Both the position numbers and the translations under genes were made by a program. Below the pieces are notes generated by a model. The model did not search any database. It was not told the DNA's origin and was given only the letters and a program-made list of their open reading frames with translations. Shown one piece after another: positions 14,011 through 20,466 of a stretch of 47,010 bases of DNA. Within the stretch, counting starts at the first letter, position 1; every line of letters begins with the position of its first letter. Source of the DNA: a virus; IMG/VR virus record IMGVR_UViG_3300014838_000032, positions 1 through 47,010 of that record. The stretch is one strand, 5' to 3'.

Positions 14011-15014
14011 AGCGTTACGTCCTGATGCGCACACGCCCACGAACCGTAAGCTTTGGTGTTTTTCAAACCAGCTTCGCGGCGGGTCGCGGATTTGATGATC
14101 ATGACTTGGTAGTCGGGGAGAAGTCGTCCAACATACTCCATCGCGCGATCAAAATTCTTGCGATCGACAAGGCGAGCGACCATGCCGGCGACGGCGTAGT
14201 AAAGGCCAGCCTCGCGCCCCTCTGGGATGCGAGCAGTTTTCGGATCGGCAAGAATTTCCTCGAACGAGATCACGGATTGCATGATGCGCATGAACGCTTC
14301 AAACTCGCCCGCGGCGTCATCGCCAACCCATCCAGCGAACAGCTTGTGTCGGAATGTCGGATCGTTGTCGATCGCCTTGAAAGACTTCGTCCATGACCGC
14401 GCTGACGGAAACGCTGTCTGATCGGCTGTCGGCATCACTGAAAACAGTTCGGGGCGATGCTTGAGGAAGGCCACGCCATAAGGATGAACGTTCGCAAAGC
14501 CGAATTGCTCCAGCCATGAAACGACGTCGGATTTAACGTGCTGCACATTGAAGCGGTTTGCGAGCGCGGTGGACAAACGTTGCGCGCTGGCACGATCGCC
14601 CACGTTATTGCCTGACGCCATAGGAACCCAGCCATCCGGCATTTTGTATGAGCCAGATCGGCGCTCTTGGATCAGGCCATAACCAGCGGCCTGCATCATG
14701 GCGCTAACGGCGTTGATTTCGTCGCAGACAAACAATCCAGCCTTGCCATGCTTTTTAACGTTGGGCAGATCGTCTGGAACGAAATGGCGCATGAAGCCAG
14801 TTGTCAGATCGGGAATGCGCATCCCGCCGATATCGACGGGATCTCGCATTGTGAAGCGAAAATCTATGAAGCCAATCCCCAGCGCAGTGGCGACGCTTTC
14901 AAACAGCGCTGATTTGCCAGAACCCGGCGAGCCCATAAGGAACAGCGGCTCATTGATCGCGTAGCAAGCTTTGATCATGCGTTCGGCTTCGAGCATCGTG
15001 ATTTGAACGGTCAT
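14007..15014 (-). CDS. MoxR-type AAA+ ATPase
   Basis: 335 aa, ATG at 15014 after CAATAGGAGA. Walker A is GSPGSGKSA (28-36) and Walker B is LFVCDEIN with D98 and E99. Typical MoxR features follow: RDPVDIGGMRIPD, a sensor-type ASGNN, and an arginine-rich ANRFN block. MoxR ATPases act as chaperone-like remodelers with VWA partners. The ATGA overlap with the VWA gene supports a physical partnership. A similar sequence, CobS, belongs to cobalt chelatase, and some phages carry cobS-like genes; the HExxH domain of the neighbour makes a MoxR/DUF2201 pair more likely. Confidence 0.85.
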   Translation of the reverse strand: MTVQITMLEAERMIKACYAINEPLFLMGSPGSGKSALFESVATALGIGFIDFRFTMRDPVDIGGMRIPDLTTGFMRHFVPDDLPNVKKHGKAGLFVCDEINAVSAMMQAAGYGLIQERRSGSYKMPDGWVPMASGNNVGDRASAQRLSTALANRFNVQHVKSDVVSWLEQFGFANVHPYGVAFLKHRPELFSVMPTADQTAFPSARSWTKSFKAIDNDPTFRHKLFAGWVGDDAAGEFEAFMRIMQSVISFEEILADPKTARIPEGREAGLYYAVAGMVARLVDRKNFDRAMEYVGRLLPDYQVMIIKSATRREAGLKNTKAYGSWACAHQDVTL

Positions 15015-15071
15015 AGTAAAGTCTCCTATTGTGTGTGATGCGCACGGTGATGCGCGGTTTCAGTTTGAGAT

Positions 15072-15983
15072 TTAACCCATCAGTGCTTCAGCATCGGCCA
15101 AGATAGAAGCCGCGGCTTTCTTCGTGGAGTCGCGCAGCTTGGCATCTGTCTTTAGTTCTGATGCGTCATGGCTGCAAAGGTCGTCTCGCATCCGCACGAT
15201 GATCTTGTCTAGTTTCTTATTATTCGCCAGATTGAAGGCAGGCAGCAAGGTCACAAGGTCGCGGATGTTATTGACCATCGACTCTTGGAATAGCCCCTCA
15301 GGTCGCTTGCCGCTGCCCGGCTTGGCGGGTTTGAAAGCGGTCAATCTTTCGACCATGTGCCCTACGGTTTCTAAGACGCGGTGGATCGGTTCATCCATCG
15401 CGTGTTCAAGAGCGTCGCGCATCCGACGTTCGAGATCTTCTTTGATATCCTGCGCATGTTCATCGGCAAGCGAGACTCGAAAATCTTCAATGTCAGGACA
15501 CGGCATGACGACCATGTCGAACATGAATCGGCCATTCGGATTTTTCTTCCAATCGTAAATGGTCATTTCGTTGGCGTCGGGATAATCATCAGCATTGAAC
15601 ATCCCGTTGAGCCGCGACTTAGCATCTGTCACGGTTTGCGGATAAGAGACAGCAAACGTTCTAACGGCTGCCTCATACTCTGCCTTGAACGCTCGCATGG
15701 TCTTTGCATATTCGTCATATAGAGCAGTAGGCAGGACGCGCGCGCCATCGTCATACCATGGCTGCGTGAGGCGGTAGCTCGCCGCGCGTGCGGCGCTAGC
15801 GATACGATTGATATCGGCGATCGCTTCCTTGGCGATCAGAAGTTTGTTGTATCGGCCGGCATCTTCGTTAGCGTGATGGCGGCGGTTGGTTTCGGCGGTG
15901 ACTTTCTTGTCATAGGCGCGCGCGCCCCAACCGGAAATGTTTACGGAAGCGAGAACGGCTTTCTGCGAGAGTAGGTTGGTCAT
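15072..15983 (-). CDS. DUF3150-like protein, third member of the AAA+/VWA triad
   Basis: 303 aa, overlapping the upstream gene as ATGA. Helical, with an N-terminus of SVNISGWGARAYDKK, a middle segment (TQPWYDDGARVLPTALYDEY, then FAVSYPQTVTDAKSRL) and a long helical C-terminus. From memory this resembles DUF3150 proteins, which sit beside MoxR and VWA genes in plasmids and phages; a profile search is needed for certainty. It would be the adaptor or substrate component of the ATPase complex. The gap of 57 nt to the ATPase gene is the largest in this part of the operon. Confidence 0.6.
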   Translation of the reverse strand: MTNLLSQKAVLASVNISGWGARAYDKKVTAETNRRHHANEDAGRYNKLLIAKEAIADINRIASAARAASYRLTQPWYDDGARVLPTALYDEYAKTMRAFKAEYEAAVRTFAVSYPQTVTDAKSRLNGMFNADDYPDANEMTIYDWKKNPNGRFMFDMVVMPCPDIEDFRVSLADEHAQDIKEDLERRMRDALEHAMDEPIHRVLETVGHMVERLTAFKPAKPGSGKRPEGLFQESMVNNIRDLVTLLPAFNLANNKKLDKIIVRMRDDLCSHDASELKTDAKLRDSTKKAAASILADAEALMG

Positions 15984-16201
15984 GACTGTTTCCTTTTCTG
16001 GATCAATGCATCCGCAATGGATGCGAGGAGGAGTTGTTCAAGCGGGAGTCGGAATTGTCGACGCTTGGCAGCGGCGACGATCTTGCGGAGGGATTTGGTG
16101 TGCATCCGCATGACGCGGCGAACATCGTCGGCAATGCGCTGCACTTCTGCGGTATCGCTAACGGTTGCGGGCATAGTGAACAGCCACAGCGATCGGTTCA
16201 T
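15980..16201 (-). CDS. Small helical hypothetical protein
   Basis: 73 aa from the ATG at 16201, which has TAGGG upstream; the ATG at 16174 is a possible alternative. Charged amphipathic helices (AEVQRIADDVRRVMRMHTKS, then LRKIVAAAKRRQFRL). Its stop overlaps the DUF3150-like start as ATGA, so it is probably coupled to it. No family is recognised. Confidence 0.5.
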   Translation of the reverse strand: MNRSLWLFTMPATVSDTAEVQRIADDVRRVMRMHTKSLRKIVAAAKRRQFRLPLEQLLLASIADALIQKRKQS

Positions 16202-16301
16202 CGAACCCTATTATGTTGAACGATACGGCGAGCAATGTCAGCGCCCCGACTAGCGAGAGCAACGTGAGCGCGCTGCAAATAGCGAGTTCTTTGGTCGTCA
16301 T
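16158..16301 (-). CDS. Tiny one-helix membrane protein
   Basis: 47 aa from the ATG at 16301 after CAACAGGAGA. Residues 5-30 are one hydrophobic segment (LAICSALTLLSLVGALTLLA). The strong ribosome-binding site supports it. Its gene overlaps the end of the membrane protein gene before it by 104 nt and the next gene by 44 nt. It may anchor the AAA+/VWA system to the membrane; this is inference. Confidence 0.5.
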   Translation of the reverse strand: MTTKELAICSALTLLSLVGALTLLAVSFNIIGFDEPIAVAVHYARNR

Positions 16302-16611
16302 GTTCTGTTTCTCCTGTTGAGATCCGCGGTGACGGATCGGGGTTGTATTCACGATCAAGCCAGCGAGCGCGGCGGCGCGCTGGCGCACAAAGCTTCGAGA
16401 CATGGAGGAAGCGGTCGCAGCGAGCGACGATCGCAGCGGCCACAAATCGCAAGATCAGGATTGGAGCAAGCGGCAGGATTGTCAGCACCGCAATCGTTGT
16501 CAGTCGAATGCGAGTGGACAATAGGATGTAGGCAACGAACGTCAGAAGCATCAGCGCCGCCAGCATCACTGCCAGCGGCGCGCGGTCGATCAGACCGAGG
16601 AGCGTTGTCAC
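16198..16611 (-). CDS. Membrane protein with two predicted helices
   Basis: 137 aa from a GTG that overlaps the previous stop as GTGA. Two hydrophobic segments lie at residues 12-32 and 38-62 (LAVMLAALMLLTFVAYILL, then IAVLTILPLAPILILRFVAA), followed by a basic, probably cytoplasmic tail. The last 35 codons lie over the start of the 47-aa membrane protein in another frame, so the true end of this protein's useful part is uncertain. Confidence 0.5.
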   Translation of the reverse strand: MTTLLGLIDRAPLAVMLAALMLLTFVAYILLSTRIRLTTIAVLTILPLAPILILRFVAAAIVARCDRFLHVSKLCAPARRRARWLDREYNPDPSPRISTGETEHDDQRTRYLQRAHVALASRGADIARRIVQHNRVR

Positions 16612-16973
16612 GCTGGCACCCAGCCTTTCTTCATAAGTTTTTGCCAAGCGCCATTGTGCCAGCGAGTCTCTCTGCGGCATTTCGGGCACGGGATAGGTGT
16701 GATCTCAATCGAGAGCGATGCGGTTTGCCCGAGGTTCGATAGCTCGCCGCGAACCCAATTGCCGTTTCCAAGATAGCAGGACACGCGGCCATCGGTGATC
16801 GAAGCCGGTTTTCCGATCGCCTCGTCCACGCGGCAATAAGACATACCTTCAGACTTTAGCGATGCGATCGGCCAAACCTGCCGAATACGCTCCGGCTTGT
16901 TGTAATCGGTCGTGACGTACTCGAAACCAAACTTCGAATGTTCGAGCGCGATGATTTTACCCTGTAGCGCCAT
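16608..16973 (-). CDS. Zinc-ribbon-containing hypothetical protein, first gene of the AAA+/VWA operon
   Basis: 121 aa from the ATG at 16973 after CTAACAGGAGT. The first 90 residues look like beta strands (GKIIALEHSKFGFEYVTTDY, then ASITDGRVSCYLGNGNWVRG). The C-terminus has PIPCPKCRRETRWHNGAW, half of a zinc ribbon. As the first gene it may be a regulator or small binding protein. The candidate promoter and the GGTAAAAAC element lie about 160-190 nt upstream. Confidence 0.6.
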   Translation of the reverse strand: MALQGKIIALEHSKFGFEYVTTDYNKPERIRQVWPIASLKSEGMSYCRVDEAIGKPASITDGRVSCYLGNGNWVRGELSNLGQTASLSIEITPIPCPKCRRETRWHNGAWQKLMKKGWVPA

Positions 16974-17131
16974 TGTGTGGACTCCTGTTAGAGGCAAAAG
17001 GCGACAATGCCCATGACGCCTGCGCAGTTAGTGTTTCTGTCTAGTGCTTCTGCCGAGTAAGGGCTGCAAACCGGAAGCGGCGGAGATAGGTTTCAGGGAG
17101 TGCCTTGCGGGAGCGTCAACTCCCAAGGCCA

Positions 17132-17161
17132 AATATAGAGTATAGGGTAAAAACAAGTCAA
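17132..17161 (-). promoter_or_regulatory. Candidate promoter of the AAA+/VWA operon, containing the shared element
   Basis: On the minus strand TTGACT (17161-17156) and TATATT (17137-17132) are 18 bases apart. The spacer contains GTTTTTACC (17154-17146), the core of the element found at 2905/2932, 7261 and 9344. The surrounding gap (16974-17368) holds no gene and is AT-rich around this site. Confidence 0.55.
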
Positions 17162-17368
17162 CAGCCCTTTTTGGCCCATAAGAGGCTGAAAATACACCAT
17201 TTTTTAACCTATTCCCCCATGCCAAGGCCAGCCCAAGCCAAAAACGTGCACTTTTGGGATGATTCCAGCTCTGGAAAAACCAGCCTCAAACGCCCCAATA
17301 ATTTGCCAGCGAATCATTGAGCGGTTACAGATGATTCGCCCGCATCATGCGGTTGAGGAGAATCGACA

Positions 17369-17467
17369 ATGGCAAAGAAAGCCAAGAAGGCGAAGAAGGC
17401 ACCAAAGAAAGCTGCGAAGAAGGCTGGACGGCGCGGCAAGCCCGGCAAGCCGAGAGGCGGCGGTTAG
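17369..17467 (+). CDS. 32-residue Lys/Ala-rich histone-tail-like peptide
   Basis: ATG at 17369, 7 nt after GAGGAGA, ending in TAG. The first 19 residues are almost only Lys, Ala and Pro (AKKAKKAPKKAAKKAG), followed by RRGKPGKPRGGG. This resembles the tail of H1-like bacterial nucleoid proteins and would bind nucleic acid. The next gene begins 2 nt later with a TTG. It is too short to be sure of, but the start signal is good. Confidence 0.5.
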   Translation: MAKKAKKAKKAPKKAAKKAGRRGKPGKPRGGG

Positions 17468-17469
17468 CG

Positions 17470-18396
17470 TTGTCTGAGTTATTGGAATCGACAAAGAGCG
17501 CGCTTGAAAAGGCGCGCTCAATGTCTCCGAAAGTGCTGGTCGCTTATTCTGATGGCAAAGACTCTCGCGTTGTGATGGACCTTGCGAAGCGTTGGTTTGA
17601 TCACGTCGAGGGTTTCTATATGGAATGGGTGCCGGCGATCGCCTACATGGATGCCGATCTCGCTGCGGTAGAGAAAAGGTGGAGCGTCAAGATCCATCGC
17701 TTTCCGCACTACGGCGGGATCGCAGCGATGAAAGAGGGCCAGTATTGTAATCCTTGGTGGCAACGCGACGACGTCCCGGATATCAAGCTGGCTGATATCT
17801 ATTCGTATGCGATGATCGAAACCAAGATCCCACTGATCCTCACCGGCGCCAAGAAAGCCGATAGCGGATGGCGCAAGCGCTTCATGCACGCGACTCAGCA
17901 TTGGGGCAGGATCGTCTATCCGCTCGCGGAGTGGGCCAAGTGGGACGTGCTTTCGTATCTCAAGGGCCGTGGCATCGCTATCCCCGATAATTCCGCTGGA
18001 GGCACGGCAAGCGGCGTTGGCCTTGTGCCTCATGAGCTAATGTGGATCTATGATAATCATCCGGCCGACTTCTGGCGCATCGCAGAATATTTTCCCTATA
18101 TCGAGGCGCTGATCTGGCGAAGGAAATTTTATGGCACAGACGCAGAGCGCTCCGCCGTCGTTGCTGGAAAGCCTCGCACCGAGCGAGGGCTCACCGAAGA
18201 AGAAGCGGGCCAGCAAAAAAAGCGAGGCAGTCGAAGGCGGGCTGTCAAATTTGCAGACGTTCAAGATCGAGCGAATGAACAGGCGGCTGCTGACGGCGGC
18301 GCCGTACAATCCTCGGATCTTGAGCGAAGCGGCCAAGCGAAAGCTACGGACAGGTTTGAAGAAGCACGGCCTAGTAGCGCCGCTGACGTGGAATAA
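17470..18396 (+). CDS. PAPS-reductase-like (adenine nucleotide alpha-hydrolase) protein
   Basis: 308 aa if it begins at TTG 17470; ATG 17521 is a possible alternative. The nucleotide-binding loop is VAYSDGKDSRVVMDLA (residues 24-39), the pattern of PAPS reductases and of DndC-type sulfur-transfer proteins. Other blocks are FHYGG-like FPHYGGIAAMKEG, YCNPWW and LILTGAKKADSGWRKR. The recognisable domain ends near residue 220. The last 88 residues are encoded over the start of the ParB-like gene in another frame. Phages often carry such a gene next to a ParB-like one; the reaction is unknown, and base or tRNA modification is a guess. Confidence 0.7.
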   Translation: MSELLESTKSALEKARSMSPKVLVAYSDGKDSRVVMDLAKRWFDHVEGFYMEWVPAIAYMDADLAAVEKRWSVKIHRFPHYGGIAAMKEGQYCNPWWQRDDVPDIKLADIYSYAMIETKIPLILTGAKKADSGWRKRFMHATQHWGRIVYPLAEWAKWDVLSYLKGRGIAIPDNSAGGTASGVGLVPHELMWIYDNHPADFWRIAEYFPYIEALIWRRKFYGTDAERSAVVAGKPRTERGLTEEEAGQQKKRGSRRRAVKFADVQDRANEQAAADGGAVQSSDLERSGQAKATDRFEEARPSSAADVE

Positions 18397-18907
18397 ACGC
18401 ACTGGCAATCTGGTCGGTGGCCATCAGCGCATTGATCAGCTCGACGCCATCGCCGGGACCGATGATTATGATCTCGATATTGCGGTGATTGACGTCGACG
18501 ATATTCGCGAAAAGGAATTGAACCTATTGCTCAACAATCAAGAGGCCGCCGGTGACTTCGACATGGAAGGATTGCAGAATATCCTGCGTACCACTGGACT
18601 TGATCTTGACGGTACAGGTTTCGATCACTCCGACATTTTCAAACTATTCGGAGACTCCGTGTTCCTCGCTCAAGATGACGGCAAGCTGGAGGAGTTTGCG
18701 CAGCGGGTCCGCGATATGCGGGACGCCTATGATGGCGTGAAGTCGGGCCAAGGCGCGCGCAACAGCGAAAGCTTCTATCTGGTCGTGGTGTTTCGCAGCG
18801 AGGAAACGCGCCAGCATTTCACGAACAAGCACGGACTGGAGGACAATCGATATCAATCAGGGGAGGAGTTCGATCGGCTCATGAGCCCGACGAAGCTGCC
18901 GCAATAG
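18131..18907 (+). CDS. ParB-like nuclease-domain protein
   Basis: 258 aa from the ATG at 18131, preceded by AAGGAAATTTT. A basic, disordered N-terminus of about 45 residues is followed by the ParB N-terminal fold: APYNPRILSEAAKRKLRTGL, then KHGLVAPLTWNKRTG, then NLVGGHQRIDQL. These give the nucleotide- and DNA-contacting GGHQR motif. A later helical part contains LNLLLNNQEAAGDFD. Phage ParB-like proteins are often orphan DNA-binding proteins or nucleases near terminase genes. It overlaps the PAPS-reductase-like gene by 266 nt and the opposing DUF488 gene by 29 nt. Confidence 0.75.
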   Translation: MAQTQSAPPSLLESLAPSEGSPKKKRASKKSEAVEGGLSNLQTFKIERMNRRLLTAAPYNPRILSEAAKRKLRTGLKKHGLVAPLTWNKRTGNLVGGHQRIDQLDAIAGTDDYDLDIAVIDVDDIREKELNLLLNNQEAAGDFDMEGLQNILRTTGLDLDGTGFDHSDIFKLFGDSVFLAQDDGKLEEFAQRVRDMRDAYDGVKSGQGARNSESFYLVVVFRSEETRQHFTNKHGLEDNRYQSGEEFDRLMSPTKLPQ

Positions 18908-19337
18908 TGTCGTCCAGCTCCTCGCACATATAATCGCCACCTTCGCGAATCGATCGTTCCAATTCGCCAGCCTCGATCGCCTCGTCCTCGAACAGATGGA
19001 CGGCCTTGGGGAAATGCGGTGCGCAGATATCCTTGTGGCGGTGGCAATCGCCCGGTACGTGGCACATGCACATAAGGATGACGTTGCCGTCTCTGCCGCT
19101 GCGCTCGACGGCCTTAATCCCTTCCTCGGTCACCTTCCCACCATGCCCACGTCCGCCTAGAACGCTGCCTGCCCAGAGATATCGGCGCCCCAGAAGCGTC
19201 TCAAGCTGGCGGGTTCCATAGCCCTTGATCCGCGTCTTTGGAACAGCTCGAACATCGATAACCAGCGCATCCAATCGCTCGGCCAGCTCAAGCAAGCGAG
19301 AGGGCGCCAAGCGCTGGTAGCCTATCGTCCAGATCAA
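18879..19337 (-). CDS. DUF488-family protein
   Basis: 152 aa from TTG 19337, preceded by TAGGAGG at 7 nt. Features of the family are TIGYQRLAPSRL at the start, VIDVRAVPKTRIKGYG, the LGGRG turn, and a Cys-rich end with MCMCHVPGDCHRHKDIC. DUF488 proteins are common small bacterial proteins of uncertain function; the Cys/His cluster may be redox-active or bind metal. It faces the ParB-like gene and overlaps its 3' end. Transcription from both sides would give antisense RNA there. Confidence 0.75.
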   Translation of the reverse strand: MIWTIGYQRLAPSRLLELAERLDALVIDVRAVPKTRIKGYGTRQLETLLGRRYLWAGSVLGGRGHGGKVTEEGIKAVERSGRDGNVILMCMCHVPGDCHRHKDICAPHFPKAVHLFEDEAIEAGELERSIREGGDYMCEELDDTIAAASSGS

Positions 19338-19401
19338 GAGCCATCCTCCTACAAGCAAATCACCTGTTTAATTGTGCCAAGCCTGCCTTGCTTGTTACCC
19401 A

Positions 19402-19416
19402 TTGTCAAATTGACAA
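19402..19416. promoter_or_regulatory. 15-bp palindrome TTGTCAAATTGACAA in a divergent gap
   Basis: Two 7-bp arms (TTGTCAA / TTGACAA) flank one base. The site is centred between the leftward DUF488 gene and the rightward gene 19508. It is the classic shape of a dimeric repressor operator, and TTGACA is also a good -35 box for the rightward genes. Confidence 0.5.
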
Positions 19417-19507
19417 ATCACTGGAACCACAACAGAAATGAAATGAGGTCTATAAGTCGGGCCGCGCAGTCTGAGCGCAGAACAATTTATGAGGTCATCT
19501 CGTCGTC

Positions 19508-20137
19508 GTGCCGGATCAGTCGGACCCAATTAAAAAAGACGACGCGCCAGCGAAACCGCTGACTGCCGCTCAGAAGCTAAAAGCGAAGCGAAAGCGCGCC
19601 AAAGAGCTTCGCATGATGCATAAGCTTGGCATCCCCACTCCAAAGAAAGGCGGCAAGCGCGCTGGGGCAGGACAGAGGCCATTCTCGCCCACTGACGATC
19701 AACGCCGTATTGTCCTGATGATGAAGGGGATGAAGCAATCGGAGGAGGTGATCGCCAACGCGATAATGAATCCGCACACGCAATGGCCCATCACTGTTGA
19801 GACTTTGCACAAGCATTTCAGGAAAGAGCTGGATACCGGAGTTGCTGCGGTGATTGCGATCTTGAGCGGCACTCTGATGAAAAATCTAGCGCGAGGTCTC
19901 GAAGGCACGTCATTCTTTATGTCGAAGAACCTAATGGGCTTCCGCAGCGAACCGCTCGATCCGCGGCCGGTGCTGGGCAAGGGCGATGAGTACGTGCCCA
20001 ATGCTGATGGCTCGCCGGGCGGCCCCACGATCACAAGGCGCATCATTATCGAGGGCGGGCTGCCGAAGGGGTCGACGCCTGAGAAGCCTGAGGGCGACGA
20101 CTATGACGAAGTCCCGCCAGAGGAACCGCGTAAATAG
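19508..20137 (+). CDS. HTH protein, candidate terminase small subunit
   Basis: 209 aa from GTG 19508. A basic N-terminus (KLKAKRKRAKELRMMHK) leads to GKRAGAGQRPFSPTDDQRRIV, then a helix-turn-helix-like region (IANAIMNPHTQWPITVETLHKHF) and RKELDTGVAAVIAILSGTLMKNLARG. This order matches small proteins I know from alphaproteobacterial phages that recognise DNA ahead of the terminase. The C-terminus is acidic and disordered. The large terminase is 4.3 kb away, and a second HTH protein sits right before it, so the assignment is open. Confidence 0.5.
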   Translation: MPDQSDPIKKDDAPAKPLTAAQKLKAKRKRAKELRMMHKLGIPTPKKGGKRAGAGQRPFSPTDDQRRIVLMMKGMKQSEEVIANAIMNPHTQWPITVETLHKHFRKELDTGVAAVIAILSGTLMKNLARGLEGTSFFMSKNLMGFRSEPLDPRPVLGKGDEYVPNADGSPGGPTITRRIIIEGGLPKGSTPEKPEGDDYDEVPPEEPRK

Positions 20138-20152
20138 CGCCGGCCTTGCGCA

Positions 20153-20176
20153 CTGCCATAAATTCTGCCATAAATC
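20153..20176. repeat. Tandem 12-bp repeat CTGCCATAAATY
   Basis: Two adjacent copies, CTGCCATAAATT and CTGCCATAAATC, lie just before the first of two paralogous zinc-finger genes. They could be a binding site for one of those proteins, or the translation leader. Confidence 0.4.
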
Positions 20177-20181
20177 CGGTC

Positions 20182-20466
20182 ATGGCAAATCCCTGTCCCA
20201 AATGCGGCGCTAACATCGATATGGTCGGCATCAGCCATCGGTGTATCCCACCGTTGACTGAGGGCATGGTGCGCAAGGGCGGTAGGAACCAAGGGCCTTC
20301 GCAGGTCACGACGAGACCTTCGCCCCCCGGTGCAATCAATCCGAAGCGTGGTCGCCCTCGCATTGGTGATCCAAAGTCGCCCAAGCACGAACCGTGGGTT
20401 GCTCTCGGTATGTCAGAAAGGACATGGCGTCGTCGTAAGGCAGAGGAAAAGGCGTCCCGCAAATGA
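20182..20466 (+). CDS. Zinc-finger protein with GRPR/RTWRRR tail (paralog 1)
   Basis: 94 aa from the ATG at 20182. It opens with NPCPKCGANIDMVGISHRCIPP, a four-ligand zinc knuckle. After a Pro/Gly-rich linker comes KRGRPRIGDPKSPKHEP, then WVALGMSERTWRRRKAE, a recognition-helix-like basic segment. The same order recurs in the next gene. Probably a DNA-binding regulator or nuclease accessory; no named family is assigned. Confidence 0.6.
   Translation: MANPCPKCGANIDMVGISHRCIPPLTEGMVRKGGRNQGPSQVTTRPSPPGAINPKRGRPRIGDPKSPKHEPWVALGMSERTWRRRKAEEKASRK

Noticed and set aside
14007-15014. Cobalt chelatase CobS/CobT interpretation of the ATPase and VWA genes
   Set aside because: The VWA protein has an acidic linker like CobT, but its N-terminal HELFHCILGHH domain fits the DUF2201 metallopeptidase-like group, and no CobN-like gene is present in the window.
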